A stretch of DNA of 64,000 bases, from positions 1 through 64,000 of the forward strand of contig NZ_LXLV01000023.1 in the NCBI RefSeq assembly GCF_001757995.1, in the 5' to 3' direction. Source of the stretch: Bacillus mycoides. Lineage in GTDB: Bacteria > Bacillota > Bacilli > Bacillales > Bacillaceae_G. Below the pieces are notes generated by a model. The model ran no database searches, was not told the DNA's origin, and saw only the letters and a program-made list of their open reading frames with translations. This document shows positions 18,333 to 26,948 of this stretch, one piece after another (position 1 is the stretch's first letter; each line of letters opens with the position of its first letter). A program made the translations under genes and the position numbers.

Positions 18333-19580
18333 ATGTCATTACAGACAAAATATATAGCGGGTATTTCGCTTGGGGTTATGGGCGTAGGTTTTGCGGCTTC
18401 AATCCCTTTTCAAGGAACGGTAGCTGGGGAGATTATTCAAGGGGGATTTGAAGCTGGGTTAGTTGGTGGACTTGCGGATTGGTTTGCGGTTACAGCTTTA
18501 TTCCGTCATCCGTTGGGAATCCCAATTCCACATACAGCATTATTACCAAAAAATCGTAAGCGGGTAACAAAGGGGCTCGTTTCTACGTTAGAAAATGAAT
18601 GGCTGACGAAAGACAGCATTACAAGTAAAGTAAAAGAAATGCAGCTAGCACAAATGATACTGCAAATTGCTGAGAAAGAGTTACAGTCTGATGCTGTGAA
18701 AAAAGGAATTGTAACAATTGCTGAGAAAGCGATTCTTCAAATAGATACGGAAAAATTAGCAGTTATAATTGAAAAAGAATTAAAAACGTATTTGCATACA
18801 ATTAACACAAGTAACATATTACAAGTTCTCGTTGATCAATTAGTAGTGCAAGAATATGATGAAAAAACACTTGATTACATATTAGTAAAAGTGAAAGATT
18901 GGACAGCGCAAGATGAAGCTCGTTACCAGCTCGGAAGCTTAGGTATGAAGGCAATGGAGAATATAAAAGTAGATGGATTCCTACAGTTTACTTTGAAATC
19001 GTTTATGAATATTGTTGATGAAGATAAAATTGGCGGCATTTTGCAGAAGTTTATTATTAGCAATATTAACAGCTTGCAAGATGCTGATAATAGCACAAGA
19101 CAACTTATATTAGCGAAAATTCGTCAAGAAATTATAAATGTAAAAGAAAATGAATCTTTATTACAGGAATTAGAGAATTGGAAAGAAAAATGGATTGCCA
19201 ACTGGAATGCTACTGACAAAATAAAAGAAATGCTAGAGCAAGTACAACAAAGGGCAGTTACCTTTGTGAAGAATGAAGAATTTGCCGATAAATATGTTGT
19301 TCCATTCTTACAAACACAAATGAATAAAATAAAAGAAGATGAACTGACTGTTCAAAAAATAGAAGATTGGTTACAAAAACAAGTTGTTACTATTGTTGAA
19401 AAAAATCATTCAAAAATTGGAAAGCTCGTGCAAGAAAACCTTGATAAGTTAGATGATAAAACATTAATCGAAATGATTGAAAATAATGTCGGTAAAGATT
19501 TGCAGTGGATTCGTGTGAACGGGGCTGTTTGTGGCTTTATGATCGGATTAGTTTTAGAAGGAATAAAAGCGATTATATGA
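18333..19580 (+). CDS. DUF445 family membrane-associated protein
   Basis: A 415-residue protein of the DUF445 (YheB/YtaF-type) family. It has an N-terminal hydrophobic hairpin (KYIAGISLGVMGVGF) with GGLADWFAVTALFRHPLGIP at about residues 47-66, a long amphipathic coiled-coil-rich middle and a C-terminal membrane segment (GAVCGFMIGLVLEGIKAI). It is probably anchored at both ends with the helical part in the cytoplasm. The B. subtilis relative YheB is linked to the spore/cell-wall field, but no role can be assigned here. The ATG at 18333 is preferred to the GTG at 18324, which is too close to AGAGGA. Confidence 0.85.
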   Translation: MSLQTKYIAGISLGVMGVGFAASIPFQGTVAGEIIQGGFEAGLVGGLADWFAVTALFRHPLGIPIPHTALLPKNRKRVTKGLVSTLENEWLTKDSITSKVKEMQLAQMILQIAEKELQSDAVKKGIVTIAEKAILQIDTEKLAVIIEKELKTYLHTINTSNILQVLVDQLVVQEYDEKTLDYILVKVKDWTAQDEARYQLGSLGMKAMENIKVDGFLQFTLKSFMNIVDEDKIGGILQKFIISNINSLQDADNSTRQLILAKIRQEIINVKENESLLQELENWKEKWIANWNATDKIKEMLEQVQQRAVTFVKNEEFADKYVVPFLQTQMNKIKEDELTVQKIEDWLQKQVVTIVEKNHSKIGKLVQENLDKLDDKTLIEMIENNVGKDLQWIRVNGAVCGFMIGLVLEGIKAII

Positions 19581-19582
19581 GA

Positions 19583-19614
19583 AAAACCTTCCACAATTGT
19601 GGAAGGTTTTTTAT
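19583..19614. terminator. Bidirectional terminator
   Basis: AAAACCTTCCACAA pairs with TTGTGGAAGGTTTT, T-run on the plus side and A-run on the other. It serves both the DUF445 gene and the sigma operon. Confidence 0.92.
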
Positions 19615-20567
19615 TTTTCAATAATACTCATATTTATATTATAAGCTTTCTCAATATTTAACTTGTACGTCCCATTTCCTGTTTTAATCGAGTTTTTATA
19701 CCAATGTTCTTGCCCGTTGAATTCTGGATTTTCTTCTGAAGTATTATCTTCTTTTTTCGTTAAATCTTCAACTTGTTCCCAAGGTGTGTTTCCGTGCGCT
19801 TCTTTTTTGTTTGTTATGGCGATTAAAGATACATCGCTTTCTTTTGTTAAATGGACAGATACATTTGAACTTTCTTGTACAAACCAATTATTTTGTAATT
19901 GACCTGGATAAAGGGATAGTTCGTTATTTGAAGCACGAACTTCTACATTTTTATTTTGAGGAAGAACGAGTGTTGGTTTTACCTGTGGTGCTGAATTCCA
20001 TAACGTATGTTGAACTGGTAATGGTTTTAATGTGATATACATCGTTTCCCCAGCTGTTTGAACTGAAAGGAAATCCTCTTGTTTTAAATTGAGTTTTTCA
20101 TTATCTTTCGTTGTCATTTCATATGTTCCAAGAAGGTGAATTTGATTTGTATTATTACCCTCTATCGTTAGAGGGTAATGCCCTGCATCCACTACAATTT
20201 TTTTGATAGATTCAGGTATATCAAGTTGTCCACTTGGAATATTACTCGTTTGCCGAGTGGTATTAATAGAATGACGAACTTCATCTAGTAATCCAGTTGA
20301 TAATAAACAGTAAAAAGCAATTCCGACGCTTCCTAAAACGCCGATAAAGAAAATACTAAAAATATCATATTTAATAAATGATTGTTCCTTCTTAGAAAAT
20401 AGAAGGTATAGTAAAATTTCCACGCCAAGAATAATAAGTAAAACCGGCCACCATGCTGTTAATGTATCCAATACTTGAGTGCCTTTAATGACTGAAAATA
20501 GTAAGAAACAACCTAATGTAATAATGGAAAGCCCCATTGAAAATGTTCCAACGCGCCATGTTCTCAT
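19611..20567 (-). CDS. Membrane protein with LiaF-TM/DUF5668-like N-terminus, last gene of the ECF sigma operon
   Basis: A 318-residue protein with four N-terminal membrane segments (about residues 8-105), including WWPVLLIILGVEILLYLLF, the hallmark of DUF5668/LiaF-type membrane units. A beta-rich extracytoplasmic domain follows, with adhesin-like repeats in the style of DUF4097 (residues about 120-230), then a charged tail. Its ATG overlaps the stop of the preceding gene (ATGA). It is likely an envelope-stress accessory or effector of the sigma factor encoded at the start of the operon; that role is inference. Confidence 0.78.
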   Translation of the reverse strand: MRTWRVGTFSMGLSIITLGCFLLFSVIKGTQVLDTLTAWWPVLLIILGVEILLYLLFSKKEQSFIKYDIFSIFFIGVLGSVGIAFYCLLSTGLLDEVRHSINTTRQTSNIPSGQLDIPESIKKIVVDAGHYPLTIEGNNTNQIHLLGTYEMTTKDNEKLNLKQEDFLSVQTAGETMYITLKPLPVQHTLWNSAPQVKPTLVLPQNKNVEVRASNNELSLYPGQLQNNWFVQESSNVSVHLTKESDVSLIAITNKKEAHGNTPWEQVEDLTKKEDNTSEENPEFNGQEHWYKNSIKTGNGTYKLNIEKAYNINMSIIEK

Positions 20568-21631
20568 TCTTTTGTACCACCTTTGTTTTCTTTATTTCCA
20601 AGTAACAATTTAAAGCCGCCACCAATTAGAAGGAGAGCAACGATAGATGTTTGGAAATAACGATAATATAGTTCGCTAAGATGAATATTAAATATAGTTG
20701 CAAAATAATCATTCAAAATAGGAAGGACTGTTTGATTTAATAAATAATAACCACCTAATGCAATTAATCCGATACCGATCCATCTTTGATGATTTATGAA
20801 ATAATCGATAATTGGTTCGTCATTTACGCGTTCTTTTCCATATTTTGCTGTTTGTTGTAACGCATCAAAAAAGCTATAAAACCAAATGATTGGTACTAAA
20901 AATAAAAACGCAGAAAGTCTTAATAAGTCGAGTAAATAAATTGATAGTAAAAAGGCTGCCATAAGCTGAAGACCACGGCGCTGTAAGCCTAAATACATAT
21001 GTCCTGCTCCAGGAAACATTGCTAAAATGGAAGCGAATGTTTTATTTTTCTTTCCTTGTTCACGGTGCTCTTCAAAGTCTTCAAAAATAGTACGATCAAT
21101 TAGTTGCTCACCACGTTCTTTTTTCTGGAGTTGTTGAACAACATCGAAGAAATTATAAATCCATAAAACAGGTAGCGTAATAAGGAAGATAAGGAAACTC
21201 TCTTGAGATGTTAAGAGTGCAACGAATATAATCATACTCCCGATTCCTGTGCAAGCTACTAAAAATGTAAGGCCACGCTGCATAAGTCCTAATTGGAAAT
21301 GACCAAGTCCAGGGATGATTGATAAGAGAATGATATAAAATCGTTCGCTTTCTTTAGCAGATTCTTGATCTTCCCCAGTTTTCGGCTTCTGTGATTGCTT
21401 CATTATTGTAATGATTAAGTCTATTATATTTATCACCCATAGTACTGTTAATAGAAATAAGGGGAGAAAAATAATTTGGTGATTTCCTAGAACGGTAAAC
21501 CCTACTGCTGCAATAAATAGTAATAAAGCCCCTCCGCTATATAAAATAAACCGTCCTATCTTTTTTAAATATAAATGTCCAAGCCCAGGAATTAGCCCTA
21601 ACACAAGTGCTAAAAAGGGATTTTTATTCAT
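20564..21631 (-). CDS. Multi-pass membrane protein with three TM2-like repeats
   Basis: A 355-residue membrane protein. The motif PG-x-GH-x-Y/Q-L is repeated three times: IPGLGHLYLKKIGRF (about 14), IPGLGHFQLGLMQRG (about 110) and FPGAGHMYLGLQRRG (about 210). Each is followed by a hydrophobic pair and a WIYNFFD/WFYSFFD-like turn, as in TM2-domain proteins. An extra C-terminal module (IGIGLIALGGYYLLNQ) resembles DUF5668. It overlaps the anti-sigma stop by 8 nt, with GGAGG upstream. The role is unknown; the context suggests envelope function under the ECF sigma factor. Confidence 0.75.
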   Translation of the reverse strand: MNKNPFLALVLGLIPGLGHLYLKKIGRFILYSGGALLLFIAAVGFTVLGNHQIIFLPLFLLTVLWVINIIDLIITIMKQSQKPKTGEDQESAKESERFYIILLSIIPGLGHFQLGLMQRGLTFLVACTGIGSMIIFVALLTSQESFLIFLITLPVLWIYNFFDVVQQLQKKERGEQLIDRTIFEDFEEHREQGKKNKTFASILAMFPGAGHMYLGLQRRGLQLMAAFLLSIYLLDLLRLSAFLFLVPIIWFYSFFDALQQTAKYGKERVNDEPIIDYFINHQRWIGIGLIALGGYYLLNQTVLPILNDYFATIFNIHLSELYYRYFQTSIVALLLIGGGFKLLLGNKENKGGTKE

Positions 21632-22067
21632 GCTTCAAACCTCCGTCCTTTTTGGATGTGTGAATCGTTTTGTTTACAAGTTGTTGTGATATAGAAGTCT
21701 CATTGTATTTCGAAGATTTTTCGAAATTTGATGTCGCTGTAAAAATATAATGGAATAAACCACTTACCATAAAAATAATTGTAGCCGCCGTCGCAATTAT
21801 GTAGTGAATAATCGTACGCTTTAGTTGGTTTGTTTTTATATTTTCATTAGAGTCTAGCGTTTCAAAATTAATTTGCGCTATAACTTCGTTCGTAAATGAA
21901 TCATCAATTATCATTGGAAGGTTTTCATGTTGTTCATCAATATTTTCCATATAAAGTGCTAAACAATGATCACATTTATAAAGGTGTTCTTCCATAAATT
22001 CACGTTCATTGCTTGCTATAACATCTAATGTATACTTGTGCCAATCTTCTTTTGAATAATGCATCAT
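21624..22067 (-). CDS. Anti-sigma factor with zinc-finger-like N-terminus
   Basis: A 147-residue protein with an N-terminal zinc-binding anti-sigma pattern: H11-x-YTLDV, then MEEHLYKCDHCLALY (H-x3-C-x2-C), a cytoplasmic linker, a single membrane segment (about residues 90-112) and a short external tail. This is the layout of RsiW-type anti-sigma factors, which bind the sigma factor and are cut by regulated proteolysis. Its ATG (22067) overlaps the sigma gene stop codon in an ATGA, so the two are translationally coupled. GGAGGAAG sits 9 nt upstream. Confidence 0.85.
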   Translation of the reverse strand: MMHYSKEDWHKYTLDVIASNEREFMEEHLYKCDHCLALYMENIDEQHENLPMIIDDSFTNEVIAQINFETLDSNENIKTNQLKRTIIHYIIATAATIIFMVSGLFHYIFTATSNFEKSSKYNETSISQQLVNKTIHTSKKDGGLKHE

Positions 22068-22609
22068 AGAAACTCTTCCTCCTTCCAATGTTTTTTAATC
22101 CATTTTCTTGCCCGATACAGTTTCATTTCGACCGTTTTCACTTCGATGTTTTCCTGGAAAGCAATTTCTTGATAGCTTTTTTCTTCTAAGTAATGTGCGA
22201 GAACAACATCACGGTAATTTTCCGGCAGTTCTCTTAGTTTTTGAGCAATGAGTAATTTTTGCTCTTTCGTCAATAGTAAAGCTTCAATGTTATGAGAGGA
22301 TTTTATACTTTCCTCAGTTTCTTTACATAAGGAGAGTTCTTCGTTTTCTCTAGCTTTCTTCCTCTTATAATCAATAGCGTGATTGGTAGCAATACGTGCC
22401 ATCCACGTTTTTAATCCGCGAAATTGATAATTAGGGAGAGAGGTGTGAATTTTTACGAATACTTCTTGTGTAACATCTTTAGCATCTTCTTCATGTCTTA
22501 AAATAGAAAAGATAACTTGAAAAATATAATGACGATATGTTTGTACAAGGATACGAAAAGCATGTTCGCTTCCTTGCTGTGCTTTTTCAATTAATTGTTT
22601 TTCCTCAAT
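22064..22609 (-). CDS. ECF-type RNA polymerase sigma factor, apparent ATT start codon
   Basis: The frame is open from an ATT at 22609, preceded by AAGGAGGG at an ideal 8-9 nt, to the stop at 22064 (181 residues). Translation from that ATT restores a complete sigma region 2 (KAQQGSEHAFRILVQTYRHY, then HEEDAKDVTQEVFVKIH) and region 4 (LPENYRDVVLAHYLEEKSYQ, then EVKTVEMKLYRARK). The first in-frame ATG (22402) would remove all of region 2. No ATG, GTG or TTG occurs in frame between the SD and that ATG. ATT is known as an initiation codon in infC of many bacteria. Upstream, GTGACTTATCG and GACGTC may be an ECF-type autoregulatory promoter, which is uncertain. Confidence 0.85.
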   Translation of the reverse strand: MEEKQLIEKAQQGSEHAFRILVQTYRHYIFQVIFSILRHEEDAKDVTQEVFVKIHTSLPNYQFRGLKTWMARIATNHAIDYKRKKARENEELSLCKETEESIKSSHNIEALLLTKEQKLLIAQKLRELPENYRDVVLAHYLEEKSYQEIAFQENIEVKTVEMKLYRARKWIKKHWKEEEFL

Positions 22610-22792
22610 CGGTCTCTCCCTCCTTTTTGACGCATTCTATTATATAGACGTCAGAAACGATAAGTCACCCTACACATGTTGTAAAAAAAGAATAATATAT
22701 TTTTAGCAGGAGGGCTATATGAAAAAGGTGTGAAAAAATGGTAGAGAGAAGTATATAATGAGCAAAGAGGAAATGCTACATGGAGAAAGGAT

Positions 22793-23467
22793 GTGAATGT
22801 TAGTAGGGGGATGTCCATACTAACAAACATGAAAATTAAAATATTAATAGCCGATGATAATTCATTTATAAGAGAAGGCATGAAAATAATTCTAAATACA
22901 TACGAAGAGTTCGAAGTATTAGATACTGTAAATGATGGGAAAGAGGCTGTAGCGTATTGTAAAAAGCATGAAGTAGATATTGCACTTTTAGATGTTCGTA
23001 TGCCAAACATGAACGGGGTAGAGGCGACGAAAATAATTTGTGAAGAGACAAAAACGAAGCCGCTCATTTTAACGACATTTGATGATGATGAATATATTTT
23101 AGACGCAGTAAAAAACGGAGCAAAAGGTTATTTATTAAAAAATAATGATCCAGAGCGTATTCGTGATGCAATAAAAGGAGTGTATAATGGTCAAACTGTT
23201 ATGCAAGATGTCGTTCTTGATAAAATTAAGTCTAATTTAATGGAAAGTAAAGAGGAAGAATCTAAAATAGATAAGAGTCTTTTTACAGAAAGGGAGCTTA
23301 GTATTATCGCGTTAATTGCAAAAGGGTTCTCAAATAAAGAAATTTCAAAGCAACTTTTCATATCAGAAGGAACCATAGCAAATTATATTACATCAGTTTT
23401 AGGGAAAACTGGACTAGAACATCGCACGCAAATTGCGATTTATTACTTAACAGGGAAAGTAGATTAA
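22793..23467 (+). CDS. LuxR/NarL-type response regulator
   Basis: A 224-residue regulator. The receiver domain (from about residue 13) has acidic residues in IADDN, phosphoacceptor Asp in ALLDVRMPN (about residue 66) and Lys in GYLLKN. The DNA-binding domain (about 158-220) has TERELSIIALIAKGFSNKEI and SEGTIANYITSVLGKTGLEH. The GTG at 22793 has GGAG 7 nt upstream; ATG codons at 22811 and 22829 are alternatives that would not touch the receiver. Its kinase partner follows 4 nt later. The pair precedes an ABC exporter, in an order like lnrK/lnrJ of B. subtilis. Confidence 0.92.
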   Translation: MNVSRGMSILTNMKIKILIADDNSFIREGMKIILNTYEEFEVLDTVNDGKEAVAYCKKHEVDIALLDVRMPNMNGVEATKIICEETKTKPLILTTFDDDEYILDAVKNGAKGYLLKNNDPERIRDAIKGVYNGQTVMQDVVLDKIKSNLMESKEEESKIDKSLFTERELSIIALIAKGFSNKEISKQLFISEGTIANYITSVLGKTGLEHRTQIAIYYLTGKVD

Positions 23468-23471
23468 TGTT

Positions 23472-24572
23472 ATGGAATTTTGGTTAACTGTAAGTAAATT
23501 AATTGTATTTATATATATTGTGTGTAGTTACATTCACTCAAATATTGCAAACTTATCGTGGGTTATATTTACTTTGCTTTTGTATCTTTCTGTAAACGTG
23601 CTGATCTCTATATTTAAAAAAGATTTATACAAAAAAATATTAATCTGCGTGTCAATTGGCGTAGTTATGTTATTTACATGGAAGGTTCATCCATTTTTTA
23701 TTTTGTTTTTACCTTTGAATTTATATGAAATTGCAAATTATTATATAGAAAAGAAATGGTTAATCTTTTTCATTATGATCCTTCCTATTATTTTTATAGG
23801 TGAAGGTATTCAAATGACGTATGGACTTATTAGTGCATTTTGTTTTTTTTCCTTAACGATAGCCCACCGCTATATAGCACGATTATTAAAACTCGAAATG
23901 CAAAATGATAAAATGAGAAAAGACATACAAAGACTTACGAAAAGCTTAAATGAAAATAAAGAGTACATAAGACAATCTGAATACACATTCAAGTTAGAGG
24001 AAAGGAATCGATTATCTCAAGAAATTCATGATAAAATTGGTCACTCGATGACAGGTGCACTAATTCAAATGGAAGCAGCAAAGAGATTAATGGAAATAGA
24101 TAAAGAAAAATCTGCGGAGTTATTGCAAAATGCCATTCATATTTCAAAAGATGGAATTGAAAGTATTCGTATTACATTAAAAAATATGAAGCCACCAACA
24201 GAGCAAATTGGCATCCATCGTATGAAATTATTCATAGAGGAATTTGCTAGTAAGCATGATGTGAATATTCCTTTCGTCTATAAAGGGAACTTAGATATGA
24301 TTTCTCCCATTCAGTGGAAAATTATCGGTGAAAATGTTACAGAGGCACTTACAAATACGCTGAAATACGCTGATGCTACAGTCATTTCAATAGATATTCA
24401 TGTACTTAATAAGATGATTAAAGTACAAGTGAAAGATAATGGAAAAGGTGCAGCTCTTGTTAAGAAAGGTCTTGGTATTATGGGGATGGAGGAGCGAACA
24501 GCATCTGTAAACGGAAAAATTATTGTAGATGGGACAAGTGGTTTTTCAGTGACAATGTTGTTGCCGATATAA
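23472..24572 (+). CDS. Sensor histidine kinase (HisKA_3 type)
   Basis: A 366-residue kinase with about five N-terminal membrane segments and almost no extracellular loop (residues 5-140), a coiled linker, and the dimerisation/phosphoacceptor helix ERNRLSQEIHDKIGHSMTG (His near residue 188). The ATPase has NVTEALTNTLKYADAT (N box) and DNGKGA, GLGIMGMEER. This is a membrane-buried (intramembrane) sensing architecture, often linked to membrane-active compounds. It lies directly behind its response regulator and upstream of the ABC exporter genes, from which it is separated by a bcr1-like repeat. Confidence 0.92.
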   Translation: MEFWLTVSKLIVFIYIVCSYIHSNIANLSWVIFTLLLYLSVNVLISIFKKDLYKKILICVSIGVVMLFTWKVHPFFILFLPLNLYEIANYYIEKKWLIFFIMILPIIFIGEGIQMTYGLISAFCFFSLTIAHRYIARLLKLEMQNDKMRKDIQRLTKSLNENKEYIRQSEYTFKLEERNRLSQEIHDKIGHSMTGALIQMEAAKRLMEIDKEKSAELLQNAIHISKDGIESIRITLKNMKPPTEQIGIHRMKLFIEEFASKHDVNIPFVYKGNLDMISPIQWKIIGENVTEALTNTLKYADATVISIDIHVLNKMIKVQVKDNGKGAALVKKGLGIMGMEERTASVNGKIIVDGTSGFSVTMLLPI

Positions 24573-24674
24573 GGAAATGGGACGAGGATGAATCATCTCA
24601 TATGAAAAAAGTGAATAATCTCATGTGAAAAGAATGAACTTCTGCACTGAGCAGGTTCATTCTTTTTGTTTATA

Positions 24675-24830
24675 ATAAAGTGAAACTTCAATCAGTGGGG
24701 GGGGTGTTCATCCCACACTGATTGTTAGTTGAACCAATCGGGCATTTACGGGCAGCCCGACTCCCGCCTAACTTCTTCGCTTCAGCTGAATTTTGAGGCG
24801 GGAGTCTTACTGACCGCAAATAGCGGGATA
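24675..24830 (+). repeat. bcr1-like B. cereus-group repeat, copy 1
   Basis: About 156 bp beginning AAAGTGAAACTTCAATCAG and ending TAGCGGGATA, with internal hairpins (CAGTGGGG..CCCACACTG and GACTCCCGCC..GGCGGGAGTC). It aligns along its whole length with 57768-57922. Size and sequence agree with my memory of the bcr1 repeat of the B. cereus group, a non-coding element with mobile features; this was not checked. It sits in the leader of the ABC exporter operon, 28 bp before the ATG. Confidence 0.8.
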
Positions 24831-24858
24831 ACAGCAGAGAAACCGAAATAGGGGTGAA

Positions 24859-25800
24859 ATGATGAATACATTAGAAATTAAAAATTTAACGAAAAAATTT
24901 GGTGACTTCATTGCAGTAGATAATATGTCTTTATCTATTAAAGAAGGAGAAATATTTGGATTTTTAGGATCGAATGGTGCTGGTAAGAGTACAACGATAA
25001 ATATGATTGCTGGGTTGTTAAGAAGTAATGAAGGTGAAATCAGCATACTAGGAAAAAATATAAAGAAACATAATCGATTTGCGAAGATGAATATCGGTAT
25101 CGTTCCGCAAGATATTGCGATTTATGAAGAGTTAACTGCCTATGAAAATGTGAAATTCTTTGCCGGATTGTACGGATTAAGAGGCGCTGAACTAAAAGCG
25201 AGAGTAGAGGAAGCCCTTCAATTTGTAGGGCTTAGTGATAAGCATAAAAGTTATCCGAAAAACTTTTCTGGCGGGATGAAAAGAAGATTGAATATAGCTT
25301 GTGCAATTGCACATAGACCGAAATTAATTATTATGGATGAGCCGACAGTTGGAATTGATCCGCAGTCAAGAAACTATATTCTCCAGTCTGTCCGGAAATT
25401 AAATGAAATGGGAAGCACAATCATTTATACAAGTCACTACATGGAAGAAGTAGAAGAGATTTGTACGAAAATAGCAATTGTAGATCATGGTAAAGTGATT
25501 GCAGAAGGAACGAAAGAACAGTTAAAAGCGATTATTACAGATACGAAAGATATTTGGATTGAAGTGAAGTCAGTAGAAAATTTAGACGTAGAAAAATTAA
25601 AAGAGATAAACGGTGTGAAAGCTGTTCAAATTGAAGAGAGCGTAATTAAAGTGAATTCTGATGCAGGATTAAATAATTTAAATAAAATTATTCAACACTT
25701 TATTAATCATGACATTGAAATTCGTTCGTTAGAGGAGCAGGCTCCGAACTTAGAAACTGTATTCCTTACGTTGACTGGAAGAAACTTACGAGATAAATAA
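24859..25800 (+). CDS. ABC transporter ATP-binding protein
   Basis: A 313-residue ATPase with Walker A GSNGAGKST (about residues 38-46), Q-loop GIVPQD, signature FSGGMKRRL (about 138-146), Walker B LIIMDEP and the switch His in YTSHYM. The C-terminal extension (about 220-313) is typical of drug-exporting DrrA/LnrL-type subunits. Two ABC-2 permease genes follow, so the transporter is an exporter of hydrophobic compounds. The frame opens with ATGATG behind GGGGTGA. The upstream two-component system and gene order match linearmycin-resistance-type loci; the substrate is not known. Confidence 0.93.
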   Translation: MMNTLEIKNLTKKFGDFIAVDNMSLSIKEGEIFGFLGSNGAGKSTTINMIAGLLRSNEGEISILGKNIKKHNRFAKMNIGIVPQDIAIYEELTAYENVKFFAGLYGLRGAELKARVEEALQFVGLSDKHKSYPKNFSGGMKRRLNIACAIAHRPKLIIMDEPTVGIDPQSRNYILQSVRKLNEMGSTIIYTSHYMEEVEEICTKIAIVDHGKVIAEGTKEQLKAIITDTKDIWIEVKSVENLDVEKLKEINGVKAVQIEESVIKVNSDAGLNNLNKIIQHFINHDIEIRSLEEQAPNLETVFLTLTGRNLRDK

Positions 25801-25837
25801 AAGGTAAATGAAGAAAAGGTAAAGGGAGGTTCATCAA

Positions 25838-26947
25838 TTGAACATCTTTAATATTGCAGTGATGCACATTAAAAGAGATTTCAGGGACGTAAGAACTTTA
25901 GTTTTTATGTTAGCATTTCCGATTGTGCTTATGCTTGTGTTAGGAACAGCGTTAAGTAATGCTTTTAATAGCGATAGTCAATCGATTAAGGATATACAAG
26001 TGCTCTACAAAGATGAAGCAAGTAGCGCATTTTCTAAATCATTTGAAGCATTTACGAAAGAAGTTGATAAAGCAGGCATTCATTTTCAGAAAGCTTCCGA
26101 AGGTATAGATGGGAAAGAGGAAGTGAAGCAAGATAAATATGCTGCATATGTAGAATTGAGTAAAGATGGTGCGAAATTTTACGGAAGTGACAGAAGTAGT
26201 ATTGAAGGAAGTATTGTTGAAGGAATGCTTACGACATTTGTTGATAAGTACAATGTAGCGACCGAAGTTGCAAAAGTAGATCCAAGTAAGGTTAGCGCAG
26301 TTATTTCAAATGGAAATCATAATAATTATATTAAAGAAACATCTTTACAAGCTGCTAAAAAACCAGGTTCTATGGATTACTATGCGGTTGTAATGACGAC
26401 AATGATTGCACTGTATGCTGCAATGGGGGCGAGTTTTTTAATTCGAGGAGAACGAATACGTAAAACAGGAGATCGTTTAATTGCAGCACCTATAAGTAAG
26501 GCAGAAATTTTCATTGGGAAAGTGCTCGGTAGTCTTGTAGCAAATGCACTTTGTCTATTACTCGTTGTTTTATTTAGTAAATTTGTTTTTCAAGCGAATT
26601 GGGGCGACCATCTTGGAATCATATTTATTATTTTACTAACAGAAGTCTTTCTAGCAATTAGCTTCGGTTTAGGGATCGGATATATTACAAAGACAGGTGA
26701 GGCATCTAGAGCAATTATTATGGTTGTTGTGCAATTAGCTTCTATTTTTGGCGGTGCTTATTTCGTAGTGGAAGAAAATGTCGTTACGAATTTATCGCCA
26801 TTAACGTGGGCCAACACAGCCATTATGAAAATTATTTATGCAAATGACATAGGGGCGGCGCTTCCGGTAATATCTTTAAACCTAGGAATTTCAGCACTCT
26901 TTTTATTAATTGCGATTATTGCATTACGTAGACGGGAGGGGCTATAG
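25838..26947 (+). CDS. ABC-2 type permease, first subunit
   Basis: A 369-residue permease with one N-terminal membrane segment (about 21-42), a large extracytoplasmic domain (about 45-175) and five C-terminal segments from about residue 180, the standard ABC2_membrane_3 layout (LnrM/YfiM-like). The TTG start at 25838 has AAGGGAGG about 10 nt upstream. It stops 1 nt before the start of the second permease. The C-terminal GGAYFVVEENVVTNLSPLTW is typical of this family. Confidence 0.9.
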   Translation: MNIFNIAVMHIKRDFRDVRTLVFMLAFPIVLMLVLGTALSNAFNSDSQSIKDIQVLYKDEASSAFSKSFEAFTKEVDKAGIHFQKASEGIDGKEEVKQDKYAAYVELSKDGAKFYGSDRSSIEGSIVEGMLTTFVDKYNVATEVAKVDPSKVSAVISNGNHNNYIKETSLQAAKKPGSMDYYAVVMTTMIALYAAMGASFLIRGERIRKTGDRLIAAPISKAEIFIGKVLGSLVANALCLLLVVLFSKFVFQANWGDHLGIIFIILLTEVFLAISFGLGIGYITKTGEASRAIIMVVVQLASIFGGAYFVVEENVVTNLSPLTWANTAIMKIIYANDIGAALPVISLNLGISALFLLIAIIALRRREGL

Positions 26948-26948
26948 T

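Noticed and set aside
22064-22402. Sigma factor starting at the first in-frame ATG
   Set aside because: It would remove sigma region 2, and no SD precedes that ATG, while a strong SD lies before the ATT at 22609.
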